A stretch of DNA of 64,000 nucleotides from JADJYF01 sp050186725 (GTDB lineage Bacteria; Pseudomonadota; Gammaproteobacteria; Ga0077536): NCBI GenBank assembly GCA_050186725.1, contig JBFWYG010000015.1, forward strand, positions 11,346 to 75,345, written 5' to 3'. Both the position numbers and the translations under genes were made by a program. Of the stretch, positions 17,601 through 30,909 are shown in pieces (the stretch's first letter is position 1; each line of letters begins with the position of its first letter). The notes under the pieces are model-generated. The model was given only the letters and a program-made list of their open reading frames with translations, was not told where the DNA came from and searched no databases.

Positions 17601-19041
17601 GGGCCGCCAGTTCGCGCGCCTGCTCGCGCAGCGCGAGCAGGGTCGGTGGCAGGGACTCGAACTCGGCGAGCAGCCGGCGCTCGACCTCGTCCAGCGCCGC
17701 GAGCTTGCGCTCGAGCTCGGCGAGCGTCGTGCGTTTCATGTCCGCGGCGAGGGTTTCCAGCGCCTGTTCGCCGTGCCGCGCCAGGCGGCCGCCCGAGGCG
17801 GTCAGCACGCCGAGCATCACCGCGCTGCCGGTCGCCACCAGCAGGCTGACCACCAGCAGGCTGAAATCGAAGCGGGTGAGACTGGTGCCGCGGCCGAGGA
17901 ACACCAGGCGCACCACCGGCAGCAGCGCCACGGCCAGCACCAGCACGAAGGTGAACAACGCGAATTCCCGCGGCGCGACGTGGAAGCGCTCGCTGTCCAG
18001 GCGCCGGGTCTCCTTGAAACCGACGATGTACCAGGTGCCATAGGCCTGGTCCTCGTCCACCGCCGCGAGACCCGGCACGTGGGGCTGCACGAACGCGGTG
18101 TAGTCGGTGTCGCCGAAACGCAGTTCGCGCACGCGCGTGTGACGTTCGGGATCGGGCGCGTCGGCGGCGGGCGGCGGCTCGCCGGCGCGCGGCGCGGGCC
18201 GGCGCCCGGGGTCCAGCCGCAGCAGGCGGGCGAACTCGCTCGAGTCGGGCAGGCGGCCGAAAGCGCGTCGCCCGCGCGCGAGCCTGTCGGTCGACAGGTA
18301 GAGCAGGCCACCATCGGCATCGAGCACCGCGAACTGGTCGAAATCGAAACCGAGGCCGGCCGGATCGAACAAGGTGCCGAACGGCAGGTGGGCCACCGGC
18401 ACCTGGCCCGCGGCGCCGGACGCCGGACAATCGACCACGTCCAGGGTCTTGTTGCCGACCGGCCCTCGCAGGCGAAAGCGCGCGCCGCTGCGCGGCGCCG
18501 AGCCGCCCGCGCAGGGTGAATCCGCGTACGCGGTCCAGCGCAGGCTCAGTCGATCGAGCAGTCGGGTGTCGGTCAACGTGCGGCGGTAACGCGCCTCGTA
18601 CTCGCGCCGCTCGCGGCGCGCGCGTTCGAGCTCGGCCAGGGCGCGGCCGGCGGCCTGGGCGCCGTTCGCCGCCACGCGCTCGTCTTGCAGACGGCACTGG
18701 AGCCAGCGCTCGAGCGGGTCAGCGCCGCGGGCGGCGCCGGCCAAGGCCGAGGCCGTGCAATCCACGGCGGGGTCGAGCACCGCGGCGTCCGCCTGGTCGG
18801 CCACGGTGGCGCTCGGCAGGTAGTCGAACAGGTAAGGGAAATTCTCGAGTACGGCGTCGGCCTGGTCGGCGAGATTGTTCAGCTGGCGAAAGCTGATCTT
18901 CGCCAGGTGCTCGGCCGCGCTGCGCGCGCTGATGTAGTACCAGCCAAAGGCGAGCAGCAGCACCAGGCCCACGGCCAGGGCGCTCAGGTGGTTGGCGCGT
19001 CGACGATCGCGCGTCGCGCTGTCCTGTGGCGCACTCGGCAT
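14656..19041 (-). CDS. Unassigned 1,461-residue multi-pass membrane protein, putative receptor
   Basis: No known function recognised. Visible layout: TM helix ~20-38; ectodomain 1 ~40-355; two TMs ~360-412; Leu/Glu-rich coiled coil ~428-480; a region to ~790 with RDYFKRARDG (~629) and FHYAVIADQTGQVLFHSN (~707) resembling double-Cache sensors; a TM cluster ~795-970; a loop with at least four cysteines ~985-1040; TM ~1094-1114; a cytoplasmic part with GRGLVVLGLELALREEDPAR (~1184) and a winged-helix-like stretch ~1318-1385 (LYARKWQASTLREQALML); two final TMs ~1404-1452. No P-loop is seen. ATG 19041 follows GAGGGG; the frame opens 17 codons earlier. It stands alone on its strand. Confidence 0.8.
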   Translation of the reverse strand: MPSAPQDSATRDRRRANHLSALAVGLVLLLAFGWYYISARSAAEHLAKISFRQLNNLADQADAVLENFPYLFDYLPSATVADQADAAVLDPAVDCTASALAGAARGADPLERWLQCRLQDERVAANGAQAAGRALAELERARRERREYEARYRRTLTDTRLLDRLSLRWTAYADSPCAGGSAPRSGARFRLRGPVGNKTLDVVDCPASGAAGQVPVAHLPFGTLFDPAGLGFDFDQFAVLDADGGLLYLSTDRLARGRRAFGRLPDSSEFARLLRLDPGRRPAPRAGEPPPAADAPDPERHTRVRELRFGDTDYTAFVQPHVPGLAAVDEDQAYGTWYIVGFKETRRLDSERFHVAPREFALFTFVLVLAVALLPVVRLVFLGRGTSLTRFDFSLLVVSLLVATGSAVMLGVLTASGGRLARHGEQALETLAADMKRTTLAELERKLAALDEVERRLLAEFESLPPTLLALREQARELAARSALYRTLAARLPALRFAGAAHELRAQDLAAFAYLGDERRLHADLVAALGAAATPAQLADLGEILGLQRALQVYRDDLLAMARHGVDLACVRPGAAYTSADAPPESPAADGALSHEYALAWLLDDNGDQVFDQANNRLTRLRHLSLASRDYFKRARDGQVWRPAWAGPRGLVLERIWSRAQGRKTTVIARPYPVGDDAPPVARRCRPRVAVLMTDMRALTATLLPANFHYAVIADQTGQVLFHSNDEAALIENFYTETDDDKTLLAATTYDQDAHFTSRYSDRHIRGFVTPLNGMPLSLVLYHDSELLDTLQFEAATIAFLPVLAIALLVLGGMELQHRLGYPVSNAWWPHPDNALKHAITALLCGVYALALVANLGATDGWALVGQPVLIGPLLFAYLSLLWAEQTMRRSLMVFIPLVALVWGAWQDSLPLAVLALLIAGLLLWLSGSRRMAEALKPRFRAVHALAGLSLFIAVAGLPVFGFYKDALGYYLARHADFAQAWATDQERDRRSATREYCRGLRADLRADDGGECGLPLAHDLPEPVQACTGAADAPACDHHPTRSFTYLVGRALGDWLAPYSDENALLRPLRGAPALSGAALPRPRLALHLPVSAGIAIVAWLAALLGLVAWLVSRRLFGLQGAARFRFLPGWPTLGGAAGEQPDLTALHSPTLLVGYAAGPRDVQHWRKTHDVVAWHAVPATWPAGRGLVVLGLELALREEDPARAAQCRAALAALLAAGGAPVLVSDVMPGFVSADAVARGMGHLARDPEAPAAWLALLESFTALGAPNRWRGGAGMVDPVDVELATFPELHAVAGEIKRECAAARREVQQRAVVFRHAESLYARKWQASTLREQALMLQLVRRELINPDQHDVLNSLEHRGLVVREPRVRLASRGLQWYLENVEISRELDQFRTSYQDSTWLSMRWPVLMVLGLFGLLLFQSGGDRLQWVLGALGGVVTLGTTLRQLWALARGGESAEK

Positions 19042-19310
19042 GGTCCCCTCGCTCGCGGGCGCGCACCGGCTGGCGCGGCTGCGTGCGAGCATACCCGAGG
19101 CGGCGTGCCGCGGCGGCGCGCGGGACCGCGATGCCTGTCGTCGTGACCTGGATGAGGGCTGGCGCGCGACGCGTGGCGACCGCGCCGAAGCAAGGCAGGG
19201 GGCTTATCTCGAGCGCGTTCCGGGCCGGCGAAGGCATGGACCGTGGGCGCGCCGGGGGCGGCCGGTCTGACGGCGCTTGGCCGCCGCGCGCCGGCAAACC
19301 GACAGCGGCG

Positions 19311-20024
19311 TCAGTTCGGCGGCTTGCGCAGGGTCACCATGATCCAGCCGCGCAGGAAGCCGAGCGCGTCGACATGGCTGATCAGCTTCTCGTAGCACAT
19401 GCCGAGAAAGAACAGGAAACCGTTGAACATGAGGTAGTTCGGGTACTGGCTGAGATACTCGAAGCTCTCGACCTGCAGGCCGGCGCCCGCCGCGAGGCGG
19501 TTCACATCGCCGCGGGTATTGGTCTTGTAGGCGGTGGGAAAGGTGTCCTCTTCGGCGCGACCCTCGACCTTCTTCACGATCGCGGCATGGAAGCGGTTCG
19601 GCACCAGGCGCGCCACCTGGGTGCCGTAGTCCCACATGTTGGCGGTGAGGAACACGATGCGACCGCCGGGCTTCAGCACGCGGGCGAACTCGCGATACAC
19701 CCCCGCCGGCTCGGTCAGGTGCTCGAACACCGAGCGCGACATGATGAGATCGACGCAGTCCGACTCGATGGGCAGGGTGGCGAGGTCGCAGTTGTAGGTT
19801 TCGATGCCCTCGGGCACGCCGACGAAGTCCACCAGCTCCACGCCGATCAGCCGGCCGGCGCGACCGAGGTAGCTGCGCAGCACCGGCGCGGTCCGGCCGC
19901 AGCCGGCGTCCATCAAGGTATCGCCGGACCGCAGCAGGTCGTTCACCCGCTGCTCGAACAGGCGATAGGGGTGCCGTTCGCTGGGGTAGTACTTGCGCAG
20001 CAGTTTTTCCGACAAAGCCGTCAT
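19311..20024 (-). CDS. Class I SAM-dependent methyltransferase
   Basis: A 237-residue methyltransferase. Motif I is DTLMDAGCGRTAPVL, with the acidic post-I block LIGVELVDF, motif II IMSRSVFEHLTEP and FARVLKPGGRIVFLTAN, matching the Methyltransf_11 type found in lipid, quinone and glycan methylases. The C-terminal FNGFLFFLGMCYEKL could be a hydrophobic helix contacting membrane. The start is uncertain: ATG 20024 gives a conventional N-terminus but the ribosome site is weak, and the frame stays open to 20111. Substrate unknown. Confidence 0.82.
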   Translation of the reverse strand: MTALSEKLLRKYYPSERHPYRLFEQRVNDLLRSGDTLMDAGCGRTAPVLRSYLGRAGRLIGVELVDFVGVPEGIETYNCDLATLPIESDCVDLIMSRSVFEHLTEPAGVYREFARVLKPGGRIVFLTANMWDYGTQVARLVPNRFHAAIVKKVEGRAEEDTFPTAYKTNTRGDVNRLAAGAGLQVESFEYLSQYPNYLMFNGFLFFLGMCYEKLISHVDALGFLRGWIMVTLRKPPN

Positions 20025-20159
20025 GACGCCATCCAGGAAGAGCAGACTCCAAGGTATCGGCACGCGCGGCGGCGAATGAAGCGCTGCGCGCGGCGGGCGC
20101 CAAGTTAGCATGGATGGTCGGCGCGATTGCGCGACGCGGTCGCGCGGACGGGCATCCCC

Positions 20160-20343
20160 GCAGGTCGGACTTCAAGCCCGACATTCATCCCGGAGAACCT
20201 CGTGACGCTCTGGAAACCAATGGCCGATTGAAATCGGCCCTACATGCGGCTTCGACGTCCGCCGGGGTTTCTTGTAGGGCCGATTTCAATCGGCCACTCC
20301 GACGTCCGCCGGGGTTTCTTGTAGGGCCGATTTCAATCGGCCA
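20160..20343. repeat. Cluster of REP-like palindromes
   Basis: The 366-bp gap between two minus-strand genes holds a weak palindrome (TCGGACTTCAAGCCCGA, about 20164-20180), a reverse element GGCCGATTGAAATCGGCC followed by CTACA (20221-20244) and two forward TGTAG-headed copies (20273-20296, 20320-20343). The last two repeat with a 47-bp period that includes ACGTCCGCCGGGGTTTCT. An unrelated inverted repeat GGCGGGCGAGAGCCCGCC follows at about 20359-20376. No gene is visible in the gap. Confidence 0.8.
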
Positions 20344-20390
20344 CGCACGGCGTCCCTGGCGGGCGAGAGCCCGCCAGGTCCAACGCCATA

Positions 20391-21365
20391 TCACCCAGCC
20401 ACCATGCGCGCGAAGGCTTCGAGTTCGCGCGGAATGTCGGGGCCCGCGGGCTGGTAGGCCAGTTCGGTGGCGCCGGCCGCTTCCAGCGCGGCCACGCGCT
20501 CGCGCCACGCGTCGCGCGATGCCGCCAGTCCCTGGCGCGACAGCATGTCGCCGGTCACGAAGGCGCGATCGCGCGCGTTCACGCCGACCAGGTGACCGTC
20601 GTGCAGCGCGAGGTGACGGGTGGCCTCGGGCACGGCATCGTAGGCCGCCTTCCAGGCCTGGCCGCCCTCGAGGCTGTCGAGCAGACCGTGTTCGACCGCG
20701 TAGTGGAACATCACCGCCGCGCCGTGGCCGGCGGCGTCGATCACGCGGGGCGCCCCGGGCGACTCACCCTCATCGAGCACGGTGCCCATGATCAGCGCCA
20801 CGCTCCAGTCGAAGCCCTCGCCACCGGCGGTGAAGGGCGTGAACACGCCCTGGCCGAGTTCCCGCGCCACCGCGAGCCCCTTCGGTCCGCCCGCCGCGAT
20901 CACGACGGGCAGGTCCAAGGGCCGCGCCGCGCCGAAGCCCGGCCACTGCAGCATGCGCATCATGCCGCCTTCCCATTCCACCTCCTCGCCGCGCAGCAGC
21001 GCGCGCAGCACGTGGATGTAGTCCGACACGTAGCGCCAGCTGAGCGGGCGGCGGCCCATGCTGACGCAGCCGGTGAAGCCCGAGCCGATACCTACCACCA
21101 CGCGTTCCGCGCCGGCCGCCGACACCAAGGTCGCGATGGCGGCGGCGGTGGTCATGGGATGGCGCAGGTGCGGCACCAGCACGCCGGGCCCGAGGCCGAT
21201 GCGGCTGGTGCGATCGGCCGCGCGGCAGAGCTGCACCCAGACGTCCGGGTAGAGTGCCGGGGAGTCGTAGAACCACGCCCGGGTATAGCCGAGTTCCTCG
21301 GCGATGCGCGCGTGTTCGTGGGAATCGAGCGAGGTGGCGAAAGCGCAGGAGAGCGTGAGGGCCAT
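20391..21365 (-). CDS. LLM class flavin-dependent oxidoreductase
   Basis: A 324-residue luciferase-like TIM-barrel flavoprotein. EHARIAEELGYTRAWFYDS, RIGLGPGVLVPHLRHPM and ERVVVGIGSGFTG are typical of the family, which includes FMN- and F420-dependent enzymes; the sequence does not show which cofactor is used. ATG 21365 follows a TGGAGA ribosome site. It lies 51 bp downstream of the acyl-CoA synthetase gene on the same strand, so a role in catabolism of an organic acid is possible (inference). Confidence 0.87.
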   Translation of the reverse strand: MALTLSCAFATSLDSHEHARIAEELGYTRAWFYDSPALYPDVWVQLCRAADRTSRIGLGPGVLVPHLRHPMTTAAAIATLVSAAGAERVVVGIGSGFTGCVSMGRRPLSWRYVSDYIHVLRALLRGEEVEWEGGMMRMLQWPGFGAARPLDLPVVIAAGGPKGLAVARELGQGVFTPFTAGGEGFDWSVALIMGTVLDEGESPGAPRVIDAAGHGAAVMFHYAVEHGLLDSLEGGQAWKAAYDAVPEATRHLALHDGHLVGVNARDRAFVTGDMLSRQGLAASRDAWRERVAALEAAGATELAYQPAGPDIPRELEAFARMVAG

Positions 21366-21416
21366 GGCGGGTCTCCAGGGGTGACCCGCCGATTATTGCG
21401 CGCGCGACGCCGCGCG

Positions 21417-23111
<1,695 letters not shown>

Positions 23112-23142
23112 GCGTCTCTCCCCGTGTGCTGACGTCTGCGTG

Positions 23143-23448
23143 CTACTTCTGTTCGAGCTTGGCGAGCACGCTGTCGACCTTGTCCTGCATGCTCTGCTCG
23201 CGGTCCGTGCGCGTGCCGACCTTGAGCGTGGTGAAGACGCGCGGCGCGCCCATCTCGTGCATGCGCTCGTGGCATTGCTTGACCACCGCGAACACCGTGT
23301 CCCACTCGCCCTCGATCACCGTGCCGTAGGGATGGAGCTGGGACGACAGGCCGGCGGCCTGGATCAGCCGCTCGCATTCCGCCACGTAGGGCGATACCGA
23401 GAGGCCCACGCCGAAGGGCACCACGCACAGATCGATCATCACCTTCAT
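23143..23448 (-). CDS. MTH1187/YqgV-type thiamine-binding protein
   Basis: A 101-residue ferredoxin-like protein of the DUF77 family. VVPFGVGLSVSPYVAECERL at the N-terminus and HPYGTVIEGEWDTVFAVVKQCHE are the family signatures. Relatives bind thiamine or its precursor HMP and are often found beside transport genes, which are absent here. Start supported by GGGAGGAC eight bases upstream. It sits between asnS and the acyl-CoA synthetase gene, all on one strand. Confidence 0.85.
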   Translation of the reverse strand: MKVMIDLCVVPFGVGLSVSPYVAECERLIQAAGLSSQLHPYGTVIEGEWDTVFAVVKQCHERMHEMGAPRVFTTLKVGTRTDREQSMQDKVDSVLAKLEQK

Positions 23449-23472
23449 GTCAGTCCTCCCCTGAAAACACGC

Positions 23473-24855
23473 TCAGAATTCGAGATGGCGCGGCGTGCGT
23501 GGAAACGGAATCACGTCGCGAATATTGGACACGCCGCTCACGAACATCAGGAAACGCTCGAAGCCGAGGCCGAAACCGGCATGCGGCACGCTGCCGAAGC
23601 GCCGCGTGTCGAGATACCACCAGTAGTCCTGTTCGGCGAAGCCGAGTTCGTTGATGCGCGTCTTGAGCAGGTCCAGGCGCTCTTCCCGCGCGCTGCCGCC
23701 GATGAGTTCGCCGACCTGCGGGATGAGCAGGTCCATCGCCGCCACCGTGCGCCCGTCGTCGTTGACGCGCATGTAGAACGCCTTGATCTCCTTCGGCCAG
23801 TCATACACGAACACCGGCCCCTGGAAGTGCTCCTCGGTCAGGAAGCGTTCGTGCTCGGACTGGAGATCCCGCCCCCAGGCCGGCTCGTAGTCGAACTTGC
23901 GCCCGCTCGCGCGCAGGATCTCGATGGCCTCGGTGTAGGGCAGGCGCACGAACTCGCTCTGCAGCACCTGGTCGAGACGCGCGTAGAGCGCCGGGTCGAC
24001 GAACTTGGCGAACAGTTCGAGATCCTGCGCGCAATCCTCGCGCGCGAAGGCCACCAGCTCGCGCACCATGTCCTCGGCGAGCTGCATGTCGTCGTGGATG
24101 TCGGCGAAGGCGATTTCCGGCTCGATCATCCAGAACTCGGCCATGTGCCGGCTGGTGTTGGAGTTCTCCGCGCGGAAGGTCGGACCGAAGGTGTAGACCT
24201 TGGACAGCGCCAGGCAATAGGTCTCGACCGAGAGCTGGCCGGAGACGGTCAGGTGCGCCTCCTTGCCGAAGAAGTCGTCATCAGGCACGCGCGCGCCGAC
24301 CTGGTACGGGTCCAGCGTCGTGACGCGGAACATCTCGCCCGCGCCCTCGCAGTCCGAGCCGGTGATGATCGGCGTGTGCACGTAGTGAAAGCCGCGACGC
24401 TGGAAGAACTGGTGAGTGGCGAAGGACAGCCGCGAGCGCAGCCGCGCCATCGCGCCGTACTTGTTGGTGCGCGCGCGGAGATGCGCGATGGAGCGCAGGA
24501 ACTCGTCGGAATGACGCTTCTTCTGCAGCGGGTAATCCTCGTCGCAGTGCCCGACCACGCGCAGTGAAGCGGCCCTGAGCTCCCAGCGCTGGCCCTTGCC
24601 GGGCGACTCCACGAGGTCGCCCTGGGCGGCGATCGCGGCGCCGGTACCGACCTCGCCCAGGCGTTCGTAGCCCGCGGTACGGCCATCGACGATGACCTGC
24701 AGGTTGGCCAGGCAGGAACCGTCGTTGACCTCGACGAAGGCGAAGTCCTTGGACTCGCGCTTGGTGCGCACCCAGCCAGCCACGGTCACGCCCTGGTGGG
24801 CGCTGGTGGCGGCCAGCAGTTCGTTGACGGCGACGCGTCCGGGAAAGGCGGCCAT
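23473..24855 (-). CDS. asnS: Asparaginyl-tRNA synthetase
   Basis: Class IIb aminoacyl-tRNA synthetase, 460 residues. The N-terminal OB-fold (VTVAGWVRTKRESKDFAFVEVNDG) binds the anticodon. The catalytic domain has the motif 2 region TFGPTFRAENSNTSRHMAEF and the motif 3 block GFGLGFERFLMF. The ENSNTSRH stretch separates AsnRS from AspRS. The stop of metH is 6 bp before its start, suggesting one transcript. Direct Asn-tRNA charging is therefore present. Confidence 0.97.
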   Translation of the reverse strand: MAAFPGRVAVNELLAATSAHQGVTVAGWVRTKRESKDFAFVEVNDGSCLANLQVIVDGRTAGYERLGEVGTGAAIAAQGDLVESPGKGQRWELRAASLRVVGHCDEDYPLQKKRHSDEFLRSIAHLRARTNKYGAMARLRSRLSFATHQFFQRRGFHYVHTPIITGSDCEGAGEMFRVTTLDPYQVGARVPDDDFFGKEAHLTVSGQLSVETYCLALSKVYTFGPTFRAENSNTSRHMAEFWMIEPEIAFADIHDDMQLAEDMVRELVAFAREDCAQDLELFAKFVDPALYARLDQVLQSEFVRLPYTEAIEILRASGRKFDYEPAWGRDLQSEHERFLTEEHFQGPVFVYDWPKEIKAFYMRVNDDGRTVAAMDLLIPQVGELIGGSAREERLDLLKTRINELGFAEQDYWWYLDTRRFGSVPHAGFGLGFERFLMFVSGVSNIRDVIPFPRTPRHLEF

Positions 24856-24861
24856 GGTTGT

Positions 24862-28557
<3,696 letters not shown>

Positions 28558-28591
28558 CGGCGGTCGGCCCGTGAAAAGCAAGGGTGGCAGT

Positions 28592-29728
28592 TTACCCGGC
28601 GTCGCCGGGCGCGGCATCGGTGGCGACCACCGGCGAACGTCGACGTGGTCGCAGGCGCAGCACGCGGCGATGCCAGGCGAGCAGGGCGCCCAGCACGGCG
28701 GCCAGCAGCAGGTGCACCGGCCACAGCCCGAGGGCGGCTGGCAGCACGCCCTTCAAGAGCAGCGCACGGCCCACGCCCAGCAGGTTGGTGTAGGCGAAGT
28801 AGGCCGACACCGCCATGATGAGTCCCAGGTACCAGTGCCCGCGCCGATTGCCAACCCCGATCAGGAAGGCCAGCGCCGGGCACATCAAGGCCACTAGCGG
28901 CAGGTTGAAGCGCGACTGGAACTCGACCTTGTAATAGAAAGCGTCATGCTTCAGCAGATCGCGGGTGCGCACGAAGGCGATGTGATCGGTGAAGCGGGTC
29001 GGTTCCGGGTCCTCGATGCGCACGCCGTAGCGGGCGAACTCGGTGATGATGTAGTCGGACTGGCCGGGCTCGCCGGCATAGGCCGTGCCGTTCTCAAACA
29101 CCGCGAAGCGGTCGCGGGTGCGCGCGTCGGTCTCGATGGCGGCCTGGTCGGCGCGCAGCGCGGTCTCGCGGCCGAAGCCCTCCGATTTATCGCGCGAGTG
29201 CACGAAGGCGCGCTCCAGATGGTTCTCGTCGCTCGCGATGGACTCGGCGTAGAACACCCGCTTGCCGCCCGCGAGATCTCGAAAGCGCCCGGCCTTGACC
29301 CCGGCGATGGTCGCCTCGTTCTCGGTGATCTCCTTCAGTTCGCGCAAGGTCAGCTCGGCCTGCGGCCCGACGCCGAGCGTGATCACCCCGACCACCAGCG
29401 CCGCGACCAACCCCACGCCGAACAGGGGCTTCAGCAGCGCCTGGTGACTCAGGCCCGCGGCGCGCATCACCACCCACTCGGAGTTGAGCTGGATGCGGGT
29501 GGTGGCGGCGAAGGTGCCGAGGAACAGCGACATCGGCAGCAGGTCCTTCATCGACACCAGCATCTTCAACGCGACCATGCGCACCACGTGCTGGGGCGCG
29601 ACCTTGCCGTCCGCCGCCTCGCCGAGCGCGCTCGCGAGACGCATGGTGAGGTACAGCACCAGCAGCCCGCCGACAATGGCGGCGGTGATGCGCACCGTCT
29701 CGCGGACGAAGTAGCGGGCGAGGGTCAC
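28592..29728 (-). CDS. lptF: LPS export ABC transporter permease LptF-like
   Basis: A 378-residue permease of the LptF/LptG family, which moves LPS from the inner membrane to the periplasmic bridge. It has the usual layout: two to three N-terminal TM helices with RYFVRETVRITAAIVGGLLV and DLLPMSLFLGTFAATTRIQLNSEWVVMRAAG, a periplasmic beta-jellyroll (~130-270), then three C-terminal TM helices. The N-terminus is more like LptF than LptG. Start is GTG in a GTGA overlap with the upstream gene. The usual partner lptG is not beside it; metH follows instead. Confidence 0.88.
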   Translation of the reverse strand: MTLARYFVRETVRITAAIVGGLLVLYLTMRLASALGEAADGKVAPQHVVRMVALKMLVSMKDLLPMSLFLGTFAATTRIQLNSEWVVMRAAGLSHQALLKPLFGVGLVAALVVGVITLGVGPQAELTLRELKEITENEATIAGVKAGRFRDLAGGKRVFYAESIASDENHLERAFVHSRDKSEGFGRETALRADQAAIETDARTRDRFAVFENGTAYAGEPGQSDYIITEFARYGVRIEDPEPTRFTDHIAFVRTRDLLKHDAFYYKVEFQSRFNLPLVALMCPALAFLIGVGNRRGHWYLGLIMAVSAYFAYTNLLGVGRALLLKGVLPAALGLWPVHLLLAAVLGALLAWHRRVLRLRPRRRSPVVATDAAPGDAG

Positions 29729-30003
29729 GGCGCCTCGCCGACCTGTCGCTCATGCCGGAGGAGGTGGAGATTGCGCAGGTAGATGATGCTGTTCGGCAGC
29801 TGGCTGACGATGAACACCGGATCGCGGCGATAGAGCGCATAGCACAAGAGCACCAGGCTGCCGGCGATGCTCAGGTACCAGAAGGCCACTGGAATCACGC
29901 TGCGCCGGGCGCGTTCGCTCGCCACCCACTGCACCACCCAGCGCGAGAAGAACAGCAGGTTGCCACCCATGCCGAGCGCGATCCAGGCTTGTTCAACGCT
30001 CAC
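29725..30003 (-). CDS. Lipid A biosynthesis N-terminal domain (LAB_N) membrane protein
   Basis: A 92-residue, roughly three-helix membrane protein. SRWVVQWVASERARRSVIPVAFWYLSIAG and SQLPNSIIYLRNLHLL match the LAB_N domain, found as stand-alone proteins beside glycosyltransferases. GTG start at 30003 overlaps the GT2 gene by 11 bp, and its stop overlaps the lptF start by 4 bp, so the three are tightly coupled. A role in transferring sugars to a lipid carrier or LPS is inferred. Confidence 0.85.
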   Translation of the reverse strand: MSVEQAWIALGMGGNLLFFSRWVVQWVASERARRSVIPVAFWYLSIAGSLVLLCYALYRRDPVFIVSQLPNSIIYLRNLHLLRHERQVGEAP

Positions 30004-30751
30004 CGCCGAGTTCCTCCACGGTCGAGGCGCGGAAGGCGCGCCGCTTGAGCCACATCACGCCCGCGAGGTCGACGATGCCGACCCACAGGCGATTCCACAC
30101 GCCGTACTTCGAGACCCCGTGCACCCGCGGCCGATGGGACACCGGCACCGACAGGATACGGCCGCCATCGCGACGCATCAGCGCCGGCAGGAAACGGTGC
30201 ATGTGATCGAAGCGCGGCAGCTTCTGGAACGCCGCGCGGTGCATGATCTTGAGACCGCAGCCGGTGTCCGGCGTGGCGTCGCCGAGCAGCCGCGCGCGCA
30301 CGCCGTTGGCGACGCGCGAGGAGATCAGGCGCAGGCCGCTGTCGCGGCGCCGCTGGCGATGGCCGCACACCAGGAGCGGCGGCGCGGGTTGGTCGAGCTC
30401 GCGCAGCAGGCGCGGGATGTCGGCCGGATCGTTCTGCCCGTCGCCGTCGAGGGTGACCACCCATTCGCCGCGCGCGGCGTCGATGCCGGTGCAGAGCGCC
30501 GCGCTCTGACCCCGGTTCACCGCGTGGGTCAGCACCCGCACCGGCCCGAGTCCCGTCGCGTCGCGCAGTCGCGCACAGGTCGCGTCGCGCGAGCAGTCGT
30601 CGACCGCCACGACTTCATAGGTGCCGAGCGGCGTCATGGCGGCGACGATCTCTCCGAGCAGCGGAAGGACGTTGTCCTCCTCGTTGTAGAACGGCACCAC
30701 CACCGAATAGCGGATCTGCACGCGCGGCGCGGCGGAGGAGTGGTCGGTCAT
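29993..30751 (-). CDS. Family 2 glycosyltransferase (polyprenyl-phosphate sugar transferase-like)
   Basis: A 252-residue GT-A enzyme. YSVVVPFYNEEDNVLPLLGE and VAVDDCSRDATCARL start the nucleotide-sugar fold; VTLDGDGQNDPADIPRL carries the DxD-type metal motif. This resembles DPM1/ArnC-type transferases but lacks the C-terminal TM helices of ArnC; the neighbouring LAB_N protein may supply the membrane part. First gene of the GT2-LAB_N-lptF set. ATG 30751. Substrate unknown. Confidence 0.88.
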   Translation of the reverse strand: MTDHSSAAPRVQIRYSVVVPFYNEEDNVLPLLGEIVAAMTPLGTYEVVAVDDCSRDATCARLRDATGLGPVRVLTHAVNRGQSAALCTGIDAARGEWVVTLDGDGQNDPADIPRLLRELDQPAPPLLVCGHRQRRRDSGLRLISSRVANGVRARLLGDATPDTGCGLKIMHRAAFQKLPRFDHMHRFLPALMRRDGGRILSVPVSHRPRVHGVSKYGVWNRLWVGIVDLAGVMWLKRRAFRASTVEELGGER

Positions 30752-30909
30752 CGAGAAGGCCTGGCGGGCGGGCTTGGCGCGGGTGTGGCGGAAGTGCGCG
30801 GATTCTAACAGGCGGGGCCGGTCCGCACGACGCGCGCCGGCGTTTTGACAGCGCGCGGCGCCGCCCCCGAGAATGGGTCGCTACTCGTCATATGCCCGGA
30901 GAACGCGCC

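Noticed and set aside
15595..18519. 974-codon plus-strand frame opposite the large membrane protein
   Set aside because: Gln/Arg/His-rich shadow composition with no TM helices or motifs; the minus frame has coherent TM topology and a ribosome site.
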